Numbered from the stretch's first letter, positions 42,532-52,031 are shown. The stretch is 64,000 nt of DNA from G958296245 sp965262055 (GCA_965262055.1 CBDHEI010000002.1:2914001-2978000); one strand, 5' to 3'. The notes: generated from the letters alone by a model not told the origin. Translations and numbers: made by a program.

Positions 42532-42903
42532 ATGGAACTCGGCGCCTTTTCGATCAGCCTGGCCGTTAAGGATCTCGAAGATTCAAGGGTTTTCTACGAG
42601 AAGTTCGGGTTTGAAGTTGTCGGAGGTGATTCTTCACAGAACTGGCAGATCCTGAGAAACGGAGATCACACAATCGGGCTCTTCCAGGGGATGTTCGACA
42701 AGAACATATTAACTTTCAATCCAGGTTGGGATGGTAACGGCCATACTCTTGACACCTTTACAGACGTCCGCGAGCTGCAGCGTCGGCTAAGGGCGAAAGG
42801 CGTCAACCTGCATAGTGAAGCAGACGAGGACGGGAAGGGTCCGGCCAGCTTTGTGGCTTTGGACCCAGACGGCAATCCAATCCTAGTAGACCAACATGTC
42901 TGA
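42532..42903 (+). CDS. VOC (glyoxalase/bleomycin resistance)-family protein
   Basis: The 123-aa protein has one or two beta-alpha-beta-beta-beta units: FSISLAVKDLEDSRVFYEKF at the N-terminus and ASFVALDPDGNPILVDQH at the end, typical of the VOC superfamily. Possible metal residues include the late Asp and His. ATG at 42532 follows gggagga. It is a lone gene between the epimerase and the NfeD operon. The reaction is unknown. Confidence 0.88.
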   Translation: MELGAFSISLAVKDLEDSRVFYEKFGFEVVGGDSSQNWQILRNGDHTIGLFQGMFDKNILTFNPGWDGNGHTLDTFTDVRELQRRLRAKGVNLHSEADEDGKGPASFVALDPDGNPILVDQHV

Positions 42904-42988
42904 TCATGAGGGTCGACCCGTTTGACAGTAGGTTTTCTCTCTAATAGGATGCGGACATATGGTAGTTTGTTGCGACGATAGGGCTTCC

Positions 42989-44350
42989 ATGCGCCACATC
43001 ATTACAGCGATATTCGTAATGATAGCATTGTTAATCGTCGCGTGGCAGCTCGATGATTCCATCTCGGCGGACGGCCCATCCGTTCTCGTCATAGAGATCG
43101 ACGGAAACATCGAACCGCTGACGGCCGACCGTATCGCGCGCGGAATCGACGAGGCGCGGGGCCAGGGGTCGTCAATGGTGGTCATCCGGCTGGACACACC
43201 CGGCGGGCTGCTCGATTCGACACGCGAGATCGTGGAAGAGATCCTGGAATCGGACATTCCTGTCTCCGTATACGTGGGCCCCGCGGGCGCTCGGGCGGCG
43301 TCCGCCGGCACCTTCGTCGCTGCGGCGGCCAACTTCGCCGTCATGGCGCCGGGCACGAACATCGGCGCGGCCACTCCGGTCAAGGCGGATGGCCAGGACA
43401 TTCCGGAGACCCTCGCCCGAAAGGTCAGCGCAGATACGAGCGCGTTCATCCGGAGTATCGCGCAGGCGCGCAACCGCAACGCCGAGGCGCTGGAGAAGAC
43501 CGTGCTGCTGGCCGCGGCGTACTCTGCGGAAGAGGCCCTCGATCTAGGGGTCATCGACCTGATCGTGCCCGACATGGCCTCGATGCTCGATCAGCTCGAC
43601 GGCCGCACGACGACGACATCGACTGGACAGGTCACCGTCTCGTCCGCCGGCGCGAGCGTGCGGGAGCTCGATCGCACCTTCATGGAATACGCACTCGGGA
43701 TCCTCGCCAGTCCCAACGTCGTTTTCGCGCTGTTCCTGATCGGCGGCCTTGCCCTGTTGGTGGAAATTGTCGTTCCCGGTCTCTTCGGTCCGGGCATCGT
43801 GGGAGTTATCTTACTCGCGCTGGCCTTTGTCGGGTTCTTCAATCTGCCGGGCAGCTGGCTGGGCGTCGCTCTCATCGCCTTGGCGATGGGGCTTTTCTAC
43901 GGTGAGACCATAGCGCCGGGATTCGGTCCCTTCGGCGCGGGAGGCATCGTGTGTCTTGTCCTTGGAGCGGTCCTCCTGTTCGGGAACTTCTTCAGCCCTT
44001 CGGACCTGCCGGAACCCAGCTTCATGGTAAGCCCAATCATGATTGGTGTTATGACCGCGCTCATGACCGCGACGTGGATATTCTTCATTCGTTCCGCGCG
44101 GACCGAAGGCGGCACGTCCACCGGATTCCAGAGCGAGGAAGCAGCAATGCTCGAGGGACAGTGGGGTGTTGCCGTTTCAGACATACAGCCATCCGGCAAA
44201 GTATGGGTGGCGAACGAGGAATGGTCGGCCTCGACCGATCCCGGGGGTTTGATCAAAGAAGGTGAAGAGGTACGGGTCGTCGGCGTATATGGCGAAGTGC
44301 TGAAGGTCGAAAAGCTGTACGATGACTCAGAGGAGTCGAGCGAAGCGTAA
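42989..44350 (+). CDS. NfeD-family membrane protein with ClpP/SppA-like serine protease domain
   Basis: The product is 453 aa from ATG 42989 (a start at 42959 would add 10 polar residues). A signal-anchor helix is followed by a ClpP-class domain (about 30-215) with the catalytic Ser in ARAASAGTF and conserved RLDTPGGLLDS. Then come four or so membrane helices (about 240-370) and a soluble NfeD/OB-fold end (GQWGVAVSDIQPSGKVWV). Long NfeD proteins cut or process membrane proteins such as stomatin-family partners. The next gene is that partner, a flotillin, 36 nt away. Confidence 0.92.
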   Translation: MRHIITAIFVMIALLIVAWQLDDSISADGPSVLVIEIDGNIEPLTADRIARGIDEARGQGSSMVVIRLDTPGGLLDSTREIVEEILESDIPVSVYVGPAGARAASAGTFVAAAANFAVMAPGTNIGAATPVKADGQDIPETLARKVSADTSAFIRSIAQARNRNAEALEKTVLLAAAYSAEEALDLGVIDLIVPDMASMLDQLDGRTTTTSTGQVTVSSAGASVRELDRTFMEYALGILASPNVVFALFLIGGLALLVEIVVPGLFGPGIVGVILLALAFVGFFNLPGSWLGVALIALAMGLFYGETIAPGFGPFGAGGIVCLVLGAVLLFGNFFSPSDLPEPSFMVSPIMIGVMTALMTATWIFFIRSARTEGGTSTGFQSEEAAMLEGQWGVAVSDIQPSGKVWVANEEWSASTDPGGLIKEGEEVRVVGVYGEVLKVEKLYDDSEESSEA

Positions 44351-44386
44351 TGCGGGTCCCAATTAACACACATTAGGGGGGAGATA

Positions 44387-45853
44387 ATGGCAGGCTTTCA
44401 TACAGTAGGACCAAACCATGTCCTGATAGTATCGGGGGGAAGCAGTCGGCCGAGGGTTAAGGTGGGTGGCAGGATGTTCGTGCTGCCGTTCCTTCAAAAG
44501 GCGCAGTTACTTTCGCTGGAGGTCATGACCCTCCAAGTCAACACGGCGAGAGTCTACACGAAAGAGGGCGTTTCAGTCTCGGTCGACGGCGTCGCCCAGG
44601 TAAAGGTCGGACGTGGCGAGGAGGCCATCAGGACCGCCGCCGAGCAGTTCCTCGACAAGACCGTCCGCCAGATCGCAGAGGTCGCTCTGCAGACCCTGGA
44701 GGGGCAGCAGCGCGCCATTCTCGGCACGATGACGGTCGAGGATATATATCGCGACCGAGTGGCATTTGCCGAGCAGGTCCGCGACGTGGCTGCGACAGAC
44801 ATGACCAACATGGGGATGGAGATTGTCAGCTTCTCGATTCGCGATATTCAAGACGAGCAGGGGTACCTCGAGGCCCTCGGGATCAGGAGAACGTCGGAAG
44901 TCAAGCGAGACGCCGCCATCGGTGAAGCCGAGGCCGCGCGTGATTCGGGGATCAAGGCGGCCCAGGCGGACCAGCAGCGACAGGCGGCGAGATACAGCGC
45001 CGACACGGCTATCGCCGAGTCGGAACGCGACTTCGAGAGCCGGAAAGCGGAGTACGCCCAGCAGGTCAACGCGCGACGAGCCGAGGCCGAGCTGGCCTAT
45101 CCCCTCCAGGAGGCCAAGACCCGCCAACGGATTCGGGAAGAGGAGTTGCAAGTCGAAGTCGTAGAAAGGCAGAAGCAGATCGAGGTCCAACAGCAAGAGA
45201 TCGTGCGTCGGGAGCGAGAGTTGGATGCGACTGTCCGGCGTCCGGCAGAAGCCGAGCGCGACCAGCTCCAGCTGGTCGCGGAGGGGCACAGGCGCCGTGC
45301 CAGAATTGAAGCCGAAGCCGAACGATACAAGCTCGAGACGGTGGCCGAAGGTGAGCGCACCCGTGTTATCGCGGAGGCCCAAGCAGAGGCCGAAGCGATC
45401 GTACTGCGTGGAGAATCCGAGGCAACGGCCATCAAGGCGCGCGGCGAGGCTGAGGGGGCGGCCATCAGGGCCCAGGGACTCGCAGAGGCACAGGCGATGG
45501 ACAAGAAGGCCGATGCGTGGAAGCAGTACGGACAGGCTGCCATGATCCAGCAGTTGTTCGAGTCGCTTCCACAGATCGCCGACGCCGTTGCGCAGCCGCT
45601 CGCCAAGACCGACAGCATCGTCGTCATCAGCAACGGCGGCGAGAACGGATCGGGAGCCGGGGCCAGCAAGGTGACCCAGGACGTCTCCGCCACCATCGCG
45701 CAGCTTCCCGCGCTCGTGCAGTCCCTCACAGGCATCGACCTTGTCAGCACTCTCAAGAACCTGCCCGGGATCGTCTCGGATGTCCCGGCGACCGAAGCCG
45801 CGACAGACGCGACCAATAGCGGGGGAGAGGCACCGAAAGACGGCGCAGATTAG
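44387..45853 (+). CDS. Flotillin-like SPFH/band 7 protein
   Basis: The 488-aa protein has a short N-terminal hydrophobic entry (GFHTVGPNHVLIVSGG), an SPFH domain (about residues 20-190) and a long E/A/K/R coiled coil (about 190-380) with EAEA/QAEAEAI flotillin-type repeats. A Gly/Asn-rich region and a C-terminal tail follow. Flotillins scaffold membrane microdomains with an NfeD partner, which is the preceding gene. ATG at 44387 follows ggggggag. A strong terminator follows the stop. Confidence 0.93.
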   Translation: MAGFHTVGPNHVLIVSGGSSRPRVKVGGRMFVLPFLQKAQLLSLEVMTLQVNTARVYTKEGVSVSVDGVAQVKVGRGEEAIRTAAEQFLDKTVRQIAEVALQTLEGQQRAILGTMTVEDIYRDRVAFAEQVRDVAATDMTNMGMEIVSFSIRDIQDEQGYLEALGIRRTSEVKRDAAIGEAEAARDSGIKAAQADQQRQAARYSADTAIAESERDFESRKAEYAQQVNARRAEAELAYPLQEAKTRQRIREEELQVEVVERQKQIEVQQQEIVRRERELDATVRRPAEAERDQLQLVAEGHRRRARIEAEAERYKLETVAEGERTRVIAEAQAEAEAIVLRGESEATAIKARGEAEGAAIRAQGLAEAQAMDKKADAWKQYGQAAMIQQLFESLPQIADAVAQPLAKTDSIVVISNGGENGSGAGASKVTQDVSATIAQLPALVQSLTGIDLVSTLKNLPGIVSDVPATEAATDATNSGGEAPKDGAD

Positions 45854-46175
45854 ATTATCGGTGGGGCGCTACGGGGGCGCATGAAGAGAATGAAGAGGGG
45901 ACGCCGAGTGCGGCGCCCCTCTTCATTTGCCTGGGACTGCTGTATCGGACACGTCATCCCGGCGTATCGGTTTTCCCGCCAACGTGTTCTGCGACTGTCG
46001 CGTTGGCCGATACGATGATATCCGGCCTGCCGTAGCCGGTGAGATCGGCGACAATGACTTGGTTGGCGCGCGGCGAGAAGCCGTAATCTATGTTGTGGTC
46101 ACGATGTGGTCTCGTGCGTGGTCACGGTTGGGTATATCATAGGGGGTGAGTCTGGACTGGCAGGAGGACTATCAG
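45854..46175. other. Intergenic stretch between flotillin and toxin-antitoxin genes
   Basis: Apart from the terminator, no gene is seen. Bases 46090-46140 hold a probable promoter region for the antitoxin; no clear operator repeat is visible. Confidence 0.5.
45890..45926 (+). terminator. Rho-independent-type terminator after the flotillin gene
   Basis: ATGAAGAGGGG-A-CGCCG pairs with CGGCG-CCCCTCTTCAT around AGTG, followed by TTGCC. The stem is about 16 bp and very stable; the T tract is short. Confidence 0.75.
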
Positions 46176-46424
46176 ATGGAGCTTGCATTGCGGGAGGCGA
46201 AGGCGCGTCTCTCCGAGATCGTTGTGGCCGCGCAGAACGGCGAGCGCGTCGTAATTACGAAGCACGGCGAGCCGGCCGTAGAGGTAGTGCGGTTCCGCCG
46301 GACCGGTGGGATCGATTTCGAAAAGCTGGAAGCGTCCTGCGTGAGGCTGGGAGTGGAGGAGGAGGGGTGGCCGGAGGACTTCGACGATCCGGCGTTCAGC
46401 CGGCGGGTTCTTGGGCTCGGGTAG
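46176..46424 (+). CDS. Phd/YefM-family antitoxin
   Basis: The 82-aa protein starts at ATG 46176 after caggagg. The N-terminus LREAKARLSEIVVAAQNGER then VVITKHGEPAVEVV is the classic Phd fold that binds operator DNA; the acidic C-terminus (EEEGWPEDFDDPAF) would block the toxin. The toxin gene starts 10 nt after its stop. Like other such pairs it should repress its own promoter. Confidence 0.92.
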   Translation: MELALREAKARLSEIVVAAQNGERVVITKHGEPAVEVVRFRRTGGIDFEKLEASCVRLGVEEEGWPEDFDDPAFSRRVLGLG

Positions 46425-46434
46425 GGGAGAGTCT

Positions 46435-46830
46435 GTGCGGATTCTTCTCGATACGAGCTACCTCTACAGCCTGATGGCGGCGCGGGGACGGCTTTCCGAT
46501 GCCGAGCGGCTCATTCTCACGAACCAGGCGGTGCAGATATACGTGAGCGCCGTTTCGATCTGGGAAATGCGGCTGAAGTTCCAAGCGCGTGATCGATCCG
46601 GCGGAAGGAAAAGCCCCTTCTCCCCCAGCGACGTGATCACCGTACTGAAGGAGCAGGACGTGGTTTTTTTGCCGATAACCGTGAGCCACGCAACAGCCGA
46701 GCTAGAAACTCCCATTGCCCATAGGGACCCCTTCGACGAACTTCTCCTAGTCCAAGCGCAGGAGGAGGGGCTTAGATTCCTGACGGCCGACAGCCAGCTT
46801 GTCGAGCATCCGCTAGCAGTCACCGCGTAA
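46435..46830 (+). CDS. PIN-domain toxin (VapC-type ribonuclease)
   Basis: The 131-aa PIN protein starts at GTG 46435. Acidic metal ligands are visible as Asp in ILLDTSYLYSL, Glu in SIWEMRLK, Asp in HRDPFDELL and Asp in LTADSQL. With the preceding Phd-type antitoxin it forms a type II toxin-antitoxin pair; VapC toxins cut tRNA or rRNA. It lies between the flotillin operon and a convergent permease/FG-GAP gene. Confidence 0.92.
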   Translation: MRILLDTSYLYSLMAARGRLSDAERLILTNQAVQIYVSAVSIWEMRLKFQARDRSGGRKSPFSPSDVITVLKEQDVVFLPITVSHATAELETPIAHRDPFDELLLVQAQEEGLRFLTADSQLVEHPLAVTA

Positions 46831-46854
46831 TGATGTAGACGCCGGGATGAAGGC

Positions 46855-49007
46855 TTACTCGGCTGGCTCGGTTATGGTGGTTAGCTGGTCGACGGGGACG
46901 TCTGTCAGGGTTTGGGTACGGCCGCTGGGCCAGGTGATGACTATCTCGTCGACGGTGGCGGCTGAGCCGAGGCCGAACTCGAGGTCTGTGCTGCTCATGG
47001 AGATGTAGCCGGAGCCCGCTATGACCTCCTGTACCTGCATGTGGGGGTCGGCTGCGCCGTCGACGCGGGTCTTGACGTAGACTCGCGCGCCGACGGCGTC
47101 GGCGTTGCTGCCGGTGCCGTCGACGGCCATGCGGCCTACGAGCCTCAGGGTGATCCAGTGGTGGTCGCCTCCGCCGTTGAGCCATAGGAAGATGGGGCCG
47201 GGGGTTAGCTCAGGGGTGGGGGTGTCGGCGAAGGGGCCTGGGATGCCTGGGCCGCTGCTGTTGGTGCCTATCAGGTCGACGTAGCCGTCGCCGTTCAGGT
47301 CTCCGTGGGCCAGACCTTTGCCGTTCTCGTGGTGCTGGGGGTCGAGCTTGAGGCCCTTGACGTAGTTTGCGCCGGCGATGTTGAGCAGGCGCGCCCTCAC
47401 GGTGATGTCCTCGAAGGCGCCCGCGCCGTCTCCGCGTAGCATGCGCCCGGCGCCGGGGTAGATTTCGCCGCCCGGGGCGCCGCCGCGGGCGATGGTGGAG
47501 CCGAGCCAGTAGAGGTCCTGGGCGCCGTCGTTGTCGTAGTCGAAGAAGGTCGCGCCGAAGCCGAAGTCGTAGGCAGCCAGCCCGTCTGGAGCCTCGAAGG
47601 CGGGGTGGATGTTGGCCGGGTCCAGCGACGGCGGCGGGAGGAACGGGCTAGGCGCGACGACGGTTGAGTGGGCCACCTCCTCGAAGCTGCCCACGGTGTC
47701 GGCGCCGGGTACGTGTTTCGTTCCGTCGTTGCGGAGGAGGAAGTGGGAGCAGGTACCCCAGTCGAAGGGCATGTGGTACTCGCATGTGCCCCTTGGCGTC
47801 TCGACGGGCGGGCGGAGCAGCGGGTGGAAGCCGATGTTGGTGACGAAGACGTCGAGGTCGGCGTCGCCGTCGTAGTCGCCCAGGGCGAAGCCCATCCATG
47901 AGCCCACGCTGTCTACGCCCACGGCGGCGGCGACCGGGGTGAAGCGGATGCTGCCCGGGGTGGAGTCGTTGCGGTAGAGGTGTAGGCGGTCGCCGTCGTT
48001 GGCCACCCAGAGGTCGGGGTCACCGTCGTCGTCGTAGTCGAAGAAGAGGACGGCGTGGGTCTGTCCGGTGGGGTCGCCTACGCGGTTGCCGAGCTTGTCG
48101 GTGCGGGCGGGATCGTAGCCCTCGTAGCTCTTGCCGGTGAGCGGGTCCTCGAAGAGGATGGGCTCGCCGTCGGGGGTGCGCATCAGGACCTGGGGGCCTC
48201 GGAGCCCCGCCTGCCGCGACATCTCCGTGAAGGTGAGGTCGCCGTTGTTGCGGTACAGGGTGTTGTAGTGTCCGGGGTGGTCGGGCCGGTCCATGATGCG
48301 GAAGTCGTTGTCCAGGAGGTTTGCGACGTAGATGTCGAGCCAGCCGTCACCGTCCACGTCGGCGCATGCGATGCTGGTCGCCGAGCGCAGGTTGGGGTCG
48401 TCTCCGAAGGCGGAGTCGGTGATGTCTCGGAAGGCGCCGTTGCCGTCGTTGAGGTAGAGGCGGTCCCTGTTGGGCGCGGCCTCGACCGGTGAGCGGAAGC
48501 CAAGGTTGTCGAACAGGACGCCCCAGGCGCCGACGTAGAGGTCCTGGAAGCCGTCGTTGTCTATGTCACACGCCGCTACGCCCGTGCTGTTGGAGCCGGT
48601 CGCATCTACGCCGGCCTGGGCGGCGACGTTGGTGAAGGAGCCGTCGCCGTCGTTGCGGTAGAGCCAGTTGGCGTGTCCGGTCTCTGAGGTGACGTAGAAG
48701 TCGAGGTCGCCGTCGCGGTCGTAGTCGAAGACGGCGACGCCTGGGCGGTCGTTCCAGACCTGGTAGCCCTGCTGGAGGACCTTCGAGTCGGGGGCAACGT
48801 TGGTGAAGGGGGTGACGTCCGAGGACTGCGCGAGCGCTTCGAGGGTGACGAGGCTCTCCGCGACGGTGGGCGTACGCGTCCTGAGGCCGGTCTCGTCTGC
48901 ATCGAGCAGGGCGCCGAGGGCCAGGACGCCGAGGCCTCCCGTGAGGCCGATGACCCATGCGGAGGCGGCGAATGCGGCTATGGCCCGCTTGGGCATGACC
49001 CTGGCGA
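46855..49007 (-). pseudogene. FG-GAP/ASPIC part of a frameshifted permease-fusion gene (3' portion)
   Basis: This is the continuation, in another frame, of the permease coded at 48978-50081. It begins at the last permease helices (RVMPKRAIAAFAASAW), then has about seven FG-GAP/VCBS calcium-loop blades (DYDRDGDLD, DIDNDGFQD, DVDGDGWLD, DYDDDGDPD, DYDGDADLD, DLNGDGYVD), and ends with an ASPIC/UnbV domain (ITWPSGRTQTLTDVP). It should sit outside the cell. Compared with the intact homologue at 10864-13611, only one base is missing between the parts. No start codon with a ribosome site is visible at its own beginning. Confidence 0.8.
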
Positions 49008-50081
49008 CCCCCAGAAGGTGATCGGACCCGCGGCGGCGGCTGTGAATAGCAGTGTGGCCGCGGGGGCCGCTCCCATTCCGACGAGCAACAGCGCCGCGAC
49101 CAGCGGTATCTCGAATAGCAGGGGGACGTTGATCAGCAGGCCGACGGTGGCGGCGATGGCTACGCCGGCGAGGTGGTTGCCCGCCAGGTTGGAGACGGTG
49201 TCGGCGTCGATCCACTGTATGACGAGGCCGCTGGCGAAGCCTGCTATGACCATGATGGGGCCGAGGCGGAGGAGGTACTTCAGGCTGGAGCGAAGCCAGG
49301 CGAGGCCGGCCTCGGACAGGGTCTCCCTCCAGGTGGATCCGTCAGGTTGCGGCGGGGCTTCGTCCGCGGGTACAAGCGGGAGCGAGCGGCCTAGCTGTCC
49401 GGCGGCGAGCGCGGCTATCGGCCCTATCAGGATGGCGCCCGCGACGCTCAGGAGGATGCGCGTGCCGCCGATCATGGGTGCGAAGACCATCGCGGTCATG
49501 ACCAGTGCGGGCAGGTTGAGAGTGGACGATCCCTGGGCTATGGATATGGTGGCCTCGATGCTCGCGCCCCTGCTCCTGAATGCGGCAGAGACGGGGACGA
49601 TGCAGGCGGAGCAGAGGGTCATGGCGGGGCCGACGATTAGGCCCTTGAGGGCGCCCTTGAGCCCGCCGGCGGCGAACTCCCTGCCGCTGAAGCCGGGGAA
49701 GATGAAGGCCTCGATGGCGCCGGCGACGAGGAAGGCGAAGGTCATGCCGGCGGCTACGAGCCTCAGGTAGGTGAGGGAGAAGCGCCACCAGCGTTCCAGG
49801 AAGGTGGTGTCGGGGTCGGTCTCTATGCAGAAGCCCTGGAAGCACTCGACCTGCGGCCCGGTGGCGGCCTCGAGGTCGTCCTGTACCTCACCGAGCTTGG
49901 GTATGCGGCTGAAGACCACGAAGAGAACGAGCAGGGCGCCTAGCAGCAGAAGGCCGACTGCGCGCTTCTTCTTGAGGGCGGTGTCGAAGATAGCTCCGGG
50001 GTCGGTGGCCAGCCTGCCCAAGCGGCGCCATGCCGACGCTGCGGCTTTGTCGGAGGGGGAGCGCATGCCGGCCGCGCCCAT
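48978..50081 (-). CDS. Permease (DUF318/ArsP-type) part of the frameshifted fusion gene (5' portion)
   Basis: The frame codes for 367 aa with about eight membrane helices and the motifs CFQGFCIE and CSACIVPVS, closely matching the first third of the protein at 10864-13611. After AAAAGPITFWG it reads SPGSCPSGP and stops at 48978, whereas the other frame continues VARVMPKRA. Adding one C to the CCCCC run at 49008-49012 restores a single protein of about 1,080 aa with the downstream FG-GAP part. ATG at 50081 or 50066 may be the start. If the indel is real, the cell makes only a permease stub. Confidence 0.82.
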   Translation of the reverse strand: MGAAGMRSPSDKAAASAWRRLGRLATDPGAIFDTALKKKRAVGLLLLGALLVLFVVFSRIPKLGEVQDDLEAATGPQVECFQGFCIETDPDTTFLERWWRFSLTYLRLVAAGMTFAFLVAGAIEAFIFPGFSGREFAAGGLKGALKGLIVGPAMTLCSACIVPVSAAFRSRGASIEATISIAQGSSTLNLPALVMTAMVFAPMIGGTRILLSVAGAILIGPIAALAAGQLGRSLPLVPADEAPPQPDGSTWRETLSEAGLAWLRSSLKYLLRLGPIMVIAGFASGLVIQWIDADTVSNLAGNHLAGVAIAATVGLLINVPLLFEIPLVAALLLVGMGAAPAATLLFTAAAAGPITFWGSPGSCPSGP

Positions 50082-50143
50082 GTCAGCCGCCCAGCGTGGA
50101 CGAGCGGAGCGGCGGGTTAGGGCCAGGCATCGTTAGTCAAGGG

Positions 50144-50608
50144 TCAGACGAACCTGGCCGAGGCCATCGAGGCGACGGCGATTACTACCAGCACCGCCGT
50201 TATGCGCCCCAGCATGGTCGCCTTGGCCGAAAGCCGACCAGCTTCGGCGTCCTCCTCGGCGGCGGCGGCGCGCTTGGAGGCCGATATGGCAACGGCTCCG
50301 CTGGCGACGGCGACGACGGAGGTGACGATCCCGATCAGGATTGCCCACGCCCAGCCGGAGCTGAGATCGAAGAGGTCGCGCTCCAGCCTGATCACGAGTG
50401 CCAGCCCAACCAGGATGGTGACGGCCGCACTGCCGTCGAGCGCGATGCGGAGCCCCGGAGCGAGCGCGCCCATTACCCTGCGCTGTGTGTCGGGCCCCAG
50501 CGCCTTGAGGCGCGGGTCGAGGACGGCTGCCAGGAAGATGGCAGAGCCGGCCCATATGACTCCCGCCAGTATGTGTAGCACGCGCATTACGACCATTTCT
50601 AAGTTCAT
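50144..50608 (-). CDS. Small integral membrane protein, CopD/DUF-type
   Basis: The 154-aa protein has four predicted helices (VLHILAGVIWAGSAIFLAAV; DGSAAVTILVGLALVI; WAWAILIGIVTSVVAVASGA; ITAVLVVIAVASMA). The early H-x-x-x-x-x-x-W spacing resembles CopD- or DUF2269-type proteins that may bind haem or copper. It is 62 nt upstream of the permease-fusion gene on the same strand and may be co-transcribed. Function is unknown. Confidence 0.75.
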   Translation of the reverse strand: MNLEMVVMRVLHILAGVIWAGSAIFLAAVLDPRLKALGPDTQRRVMGALAPGLRIALDGSAAVTILVGLALVIRLERDLFDLSSGWAWAILIGIVTSVVAVASGAVAISASKRAAAAEEDAEAGRLSAKATMLGRITAVLVVIAVASMASARFV

Positions 50609-50705
50609 GTGGCTTTGCCTCCGCAGCAGATTCTATGGTGATTGGGTACTTGATTCAAGTGGGAGCCTATTTGACCCGGGGTATAGAATCGCTGAGGCGC
50701 CTTGC

Positions 50706-51413
50706 ATGGAACCGACCAACTCATCGCAGTCCCGGCGAATACTCTCCGACGACGACCGATATCGGCCTCGATACCACTACACGTCTCCGGCCAACTTTCT
50801 CGGCGACCCGAACGGGCCTCTGTTCTGGGACGGCAGGTACCATCTCTTCTACCAGTACAATCCCGACGGCGCATATGACAACTCAAGAAGGATGCACTGG
50901 GGACACGCGGTCAGCGAGGACCTCGTGCGCTGGACAGACCTGCCGGTAGCCTTGGGTCCGGACCCGGACGGCCCTGACCGCCATGGATGCTTCAGCGGCG
51001 CGGCCACCGTTTGGGACGGGGTGCCCACGCTGGTCTACTACGGCAACCCGGAGGGCATATGCATAGCGACTAGCACCGACGGCCTGTTGACCTGGCAGAA
51101 GCACTCTGCGAACCCGGTTATCCCTCACTCACTGCATGGGGGTCCAAGGGTATTCGACCCCGGCATATGGCGGGAGGATGGCGCCTGGTACTGCCTGTCG
51201 GGGGGAAGCGTTGAGGGTCGGAAGGATGCGGCGTTTCTGTTCCGGTCGGAAGACATGGTCGACTGGGAGTACGTGGGGCTGTTCTATGAGCCGGGCGGCG
51301 AGACCGACTGCGCGGTGCCAGATTTCTTCGCCCTAGGCGATAAGCATGTCCTGCTCTTGGAGTCGGAGTCGGAGTTGGAGTTGGAGTTGGAGTTGGTGAG
51401 GGCGTGTTTGTAG
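50706..51413 (+). pseudogene. GH32-type glycoside hydrolase, C-terminus lost in a simple repeat
   Basis: ATG at 50706 starts 235 aa. The GH32 nucleophile loop is present (FLGDPNGPLF, D34), as are YHLFYQYNP and the late AVPDFFALGDKHVL. The usual R-D-P reads F-D-P (RVFDPGIW) and the acid/base E-C motif reads D-C (ETDCAVPDFF), so it is a divergent GH32-like enzyme. Family members are about 450-500 aa; here the frame leaves the domain at LLLE and runs through a GAGTTG repeat (SESELELELEL) belonging to a lipoprotein gene on the other strand. It is truncated by rearrangement or misassembly. Confidence 0.75.
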
Positions 51414-51850
51414 GAGTCGGAGTTGGTGTGTTGGTAGCTGTGGGTGAGGGTGTGTTGGTGGGTGTTGGAGTCGGCGTTGCCGTGGCAGTGGGTGTCGGCG
51501 TTGCCCGTGGCTGGAGCCGTGGGGATTGGCGTGCTGGTCGGCGTGGGTGTCGGGGAGGGAGAGGGAGTGAAGGTCGGCGTTGGGGAGGGAGATGGGGTAG
51601 GGGTAGGTGTTGCCGTCGCCGTGGGCATGGCTTCCATGGTGGCCTGGACGGCTGCTTCTATGGCGGCCTGCTTGGCGACTTCTTCGGCGGCTTCGGCTGT
51701 GACTGTCGCGTCGATGGAGGCGATCTTTGCTTCGACGGTTGCCTCTATGTCGGGATCCTCGCCGCAGGCGATGAGCACCGTCATTGCAAACAGGGCGGCT
51801 AGGACGGAGAAGATTGCTCTCGCGTCCAGTTTCACGGGCGGAGCCCCCAT
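51284..51850 (-). CDS. Lipoprotein with Thr/Pro-rich repeat tail, broken at its end
   Basis: The N-terminus is a lipoprotein signal (FSVLAALFAMTVLIAC, lipobox LIAC), then an Ala/Glu helical segment (EATVEAKIASIDATVTAEAA) and a long T/P/S repeat (PTPTPSPSPTPTFTPSPSP). One extra G near 51504-51506 shifts the frame; the other frame continues TATPTPTPTNTPSPT. The repeat ends near 51355 where GH32 antisense sequence begins, so the rest of the protein is missing. GTG at 51835 is an alternative start. Such proteins often carry a ligand-binding or protease domain after the linker. Confidence 0.65.
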   Translation of the reverse strand: MGAPPVKLDARAIFSVLAALFAMTVLIACGEDPDIEATVEAKIASIDATVTAEAAEEVAKQAAIEAAVQATMEAMPTATATPTPTPSPSPTPTFTPSPSPTPTPTSTPIPTAPATGNADTHCHGNADSNTHQHTLTHSYQHTNSDSYKHALTNSNSNSNSDSDSKSRTCLSPRAKKSGTAQSVSPPGS

Positions 51851-51946
51851 ACGACAAGGAAGATGTGTGGCAAGCCTACACGAGAGAGTGTCCGAGTCAA
51901 GTAACTATTCGGTATTGAGCAGGTAGCCTCAGTGCATGGGTACTTA

Positions 51947-52031
51947 GATTCCTCGCTGCGCTCGGAATGACAGGGACATGGCGCCCGGCCGCGGGTTGTG
52001 CAAGGGGCACCGTACGCGGGAATGACGAATG
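51947..52031. repeat. Small palindromic repeat, GGAATGAC type
   Basis: GATTCCTCGCTGCGCTCGGA followed by ATGACAGGG (51947-51974) can fold (TTCC...GGAA, GAGCGCAGCGAGG), and a partial second copy (GGGAATGACGAATGGG) follows 45 bp later. It sits between the lipoprotein and GH127 genes and resembles dispersed intergenic repeats of other Chloroflexota. Confidence 0.5.

Noticed and set aside
49008..49012. Programmed ribosomal frameshift in the permease-fusion gene
   Set aside because: The site has no A/T-type slippery heptamer or clear downstream pseudoknot and the intact homologue needs no shift; a plain indel is simpler.
51404..51802. Plus-strand Gly/Val repeat frame in the lipoprotein region
   Set aside because: It is the reverse of the Thr/Pro repeat and has no start site or domain.
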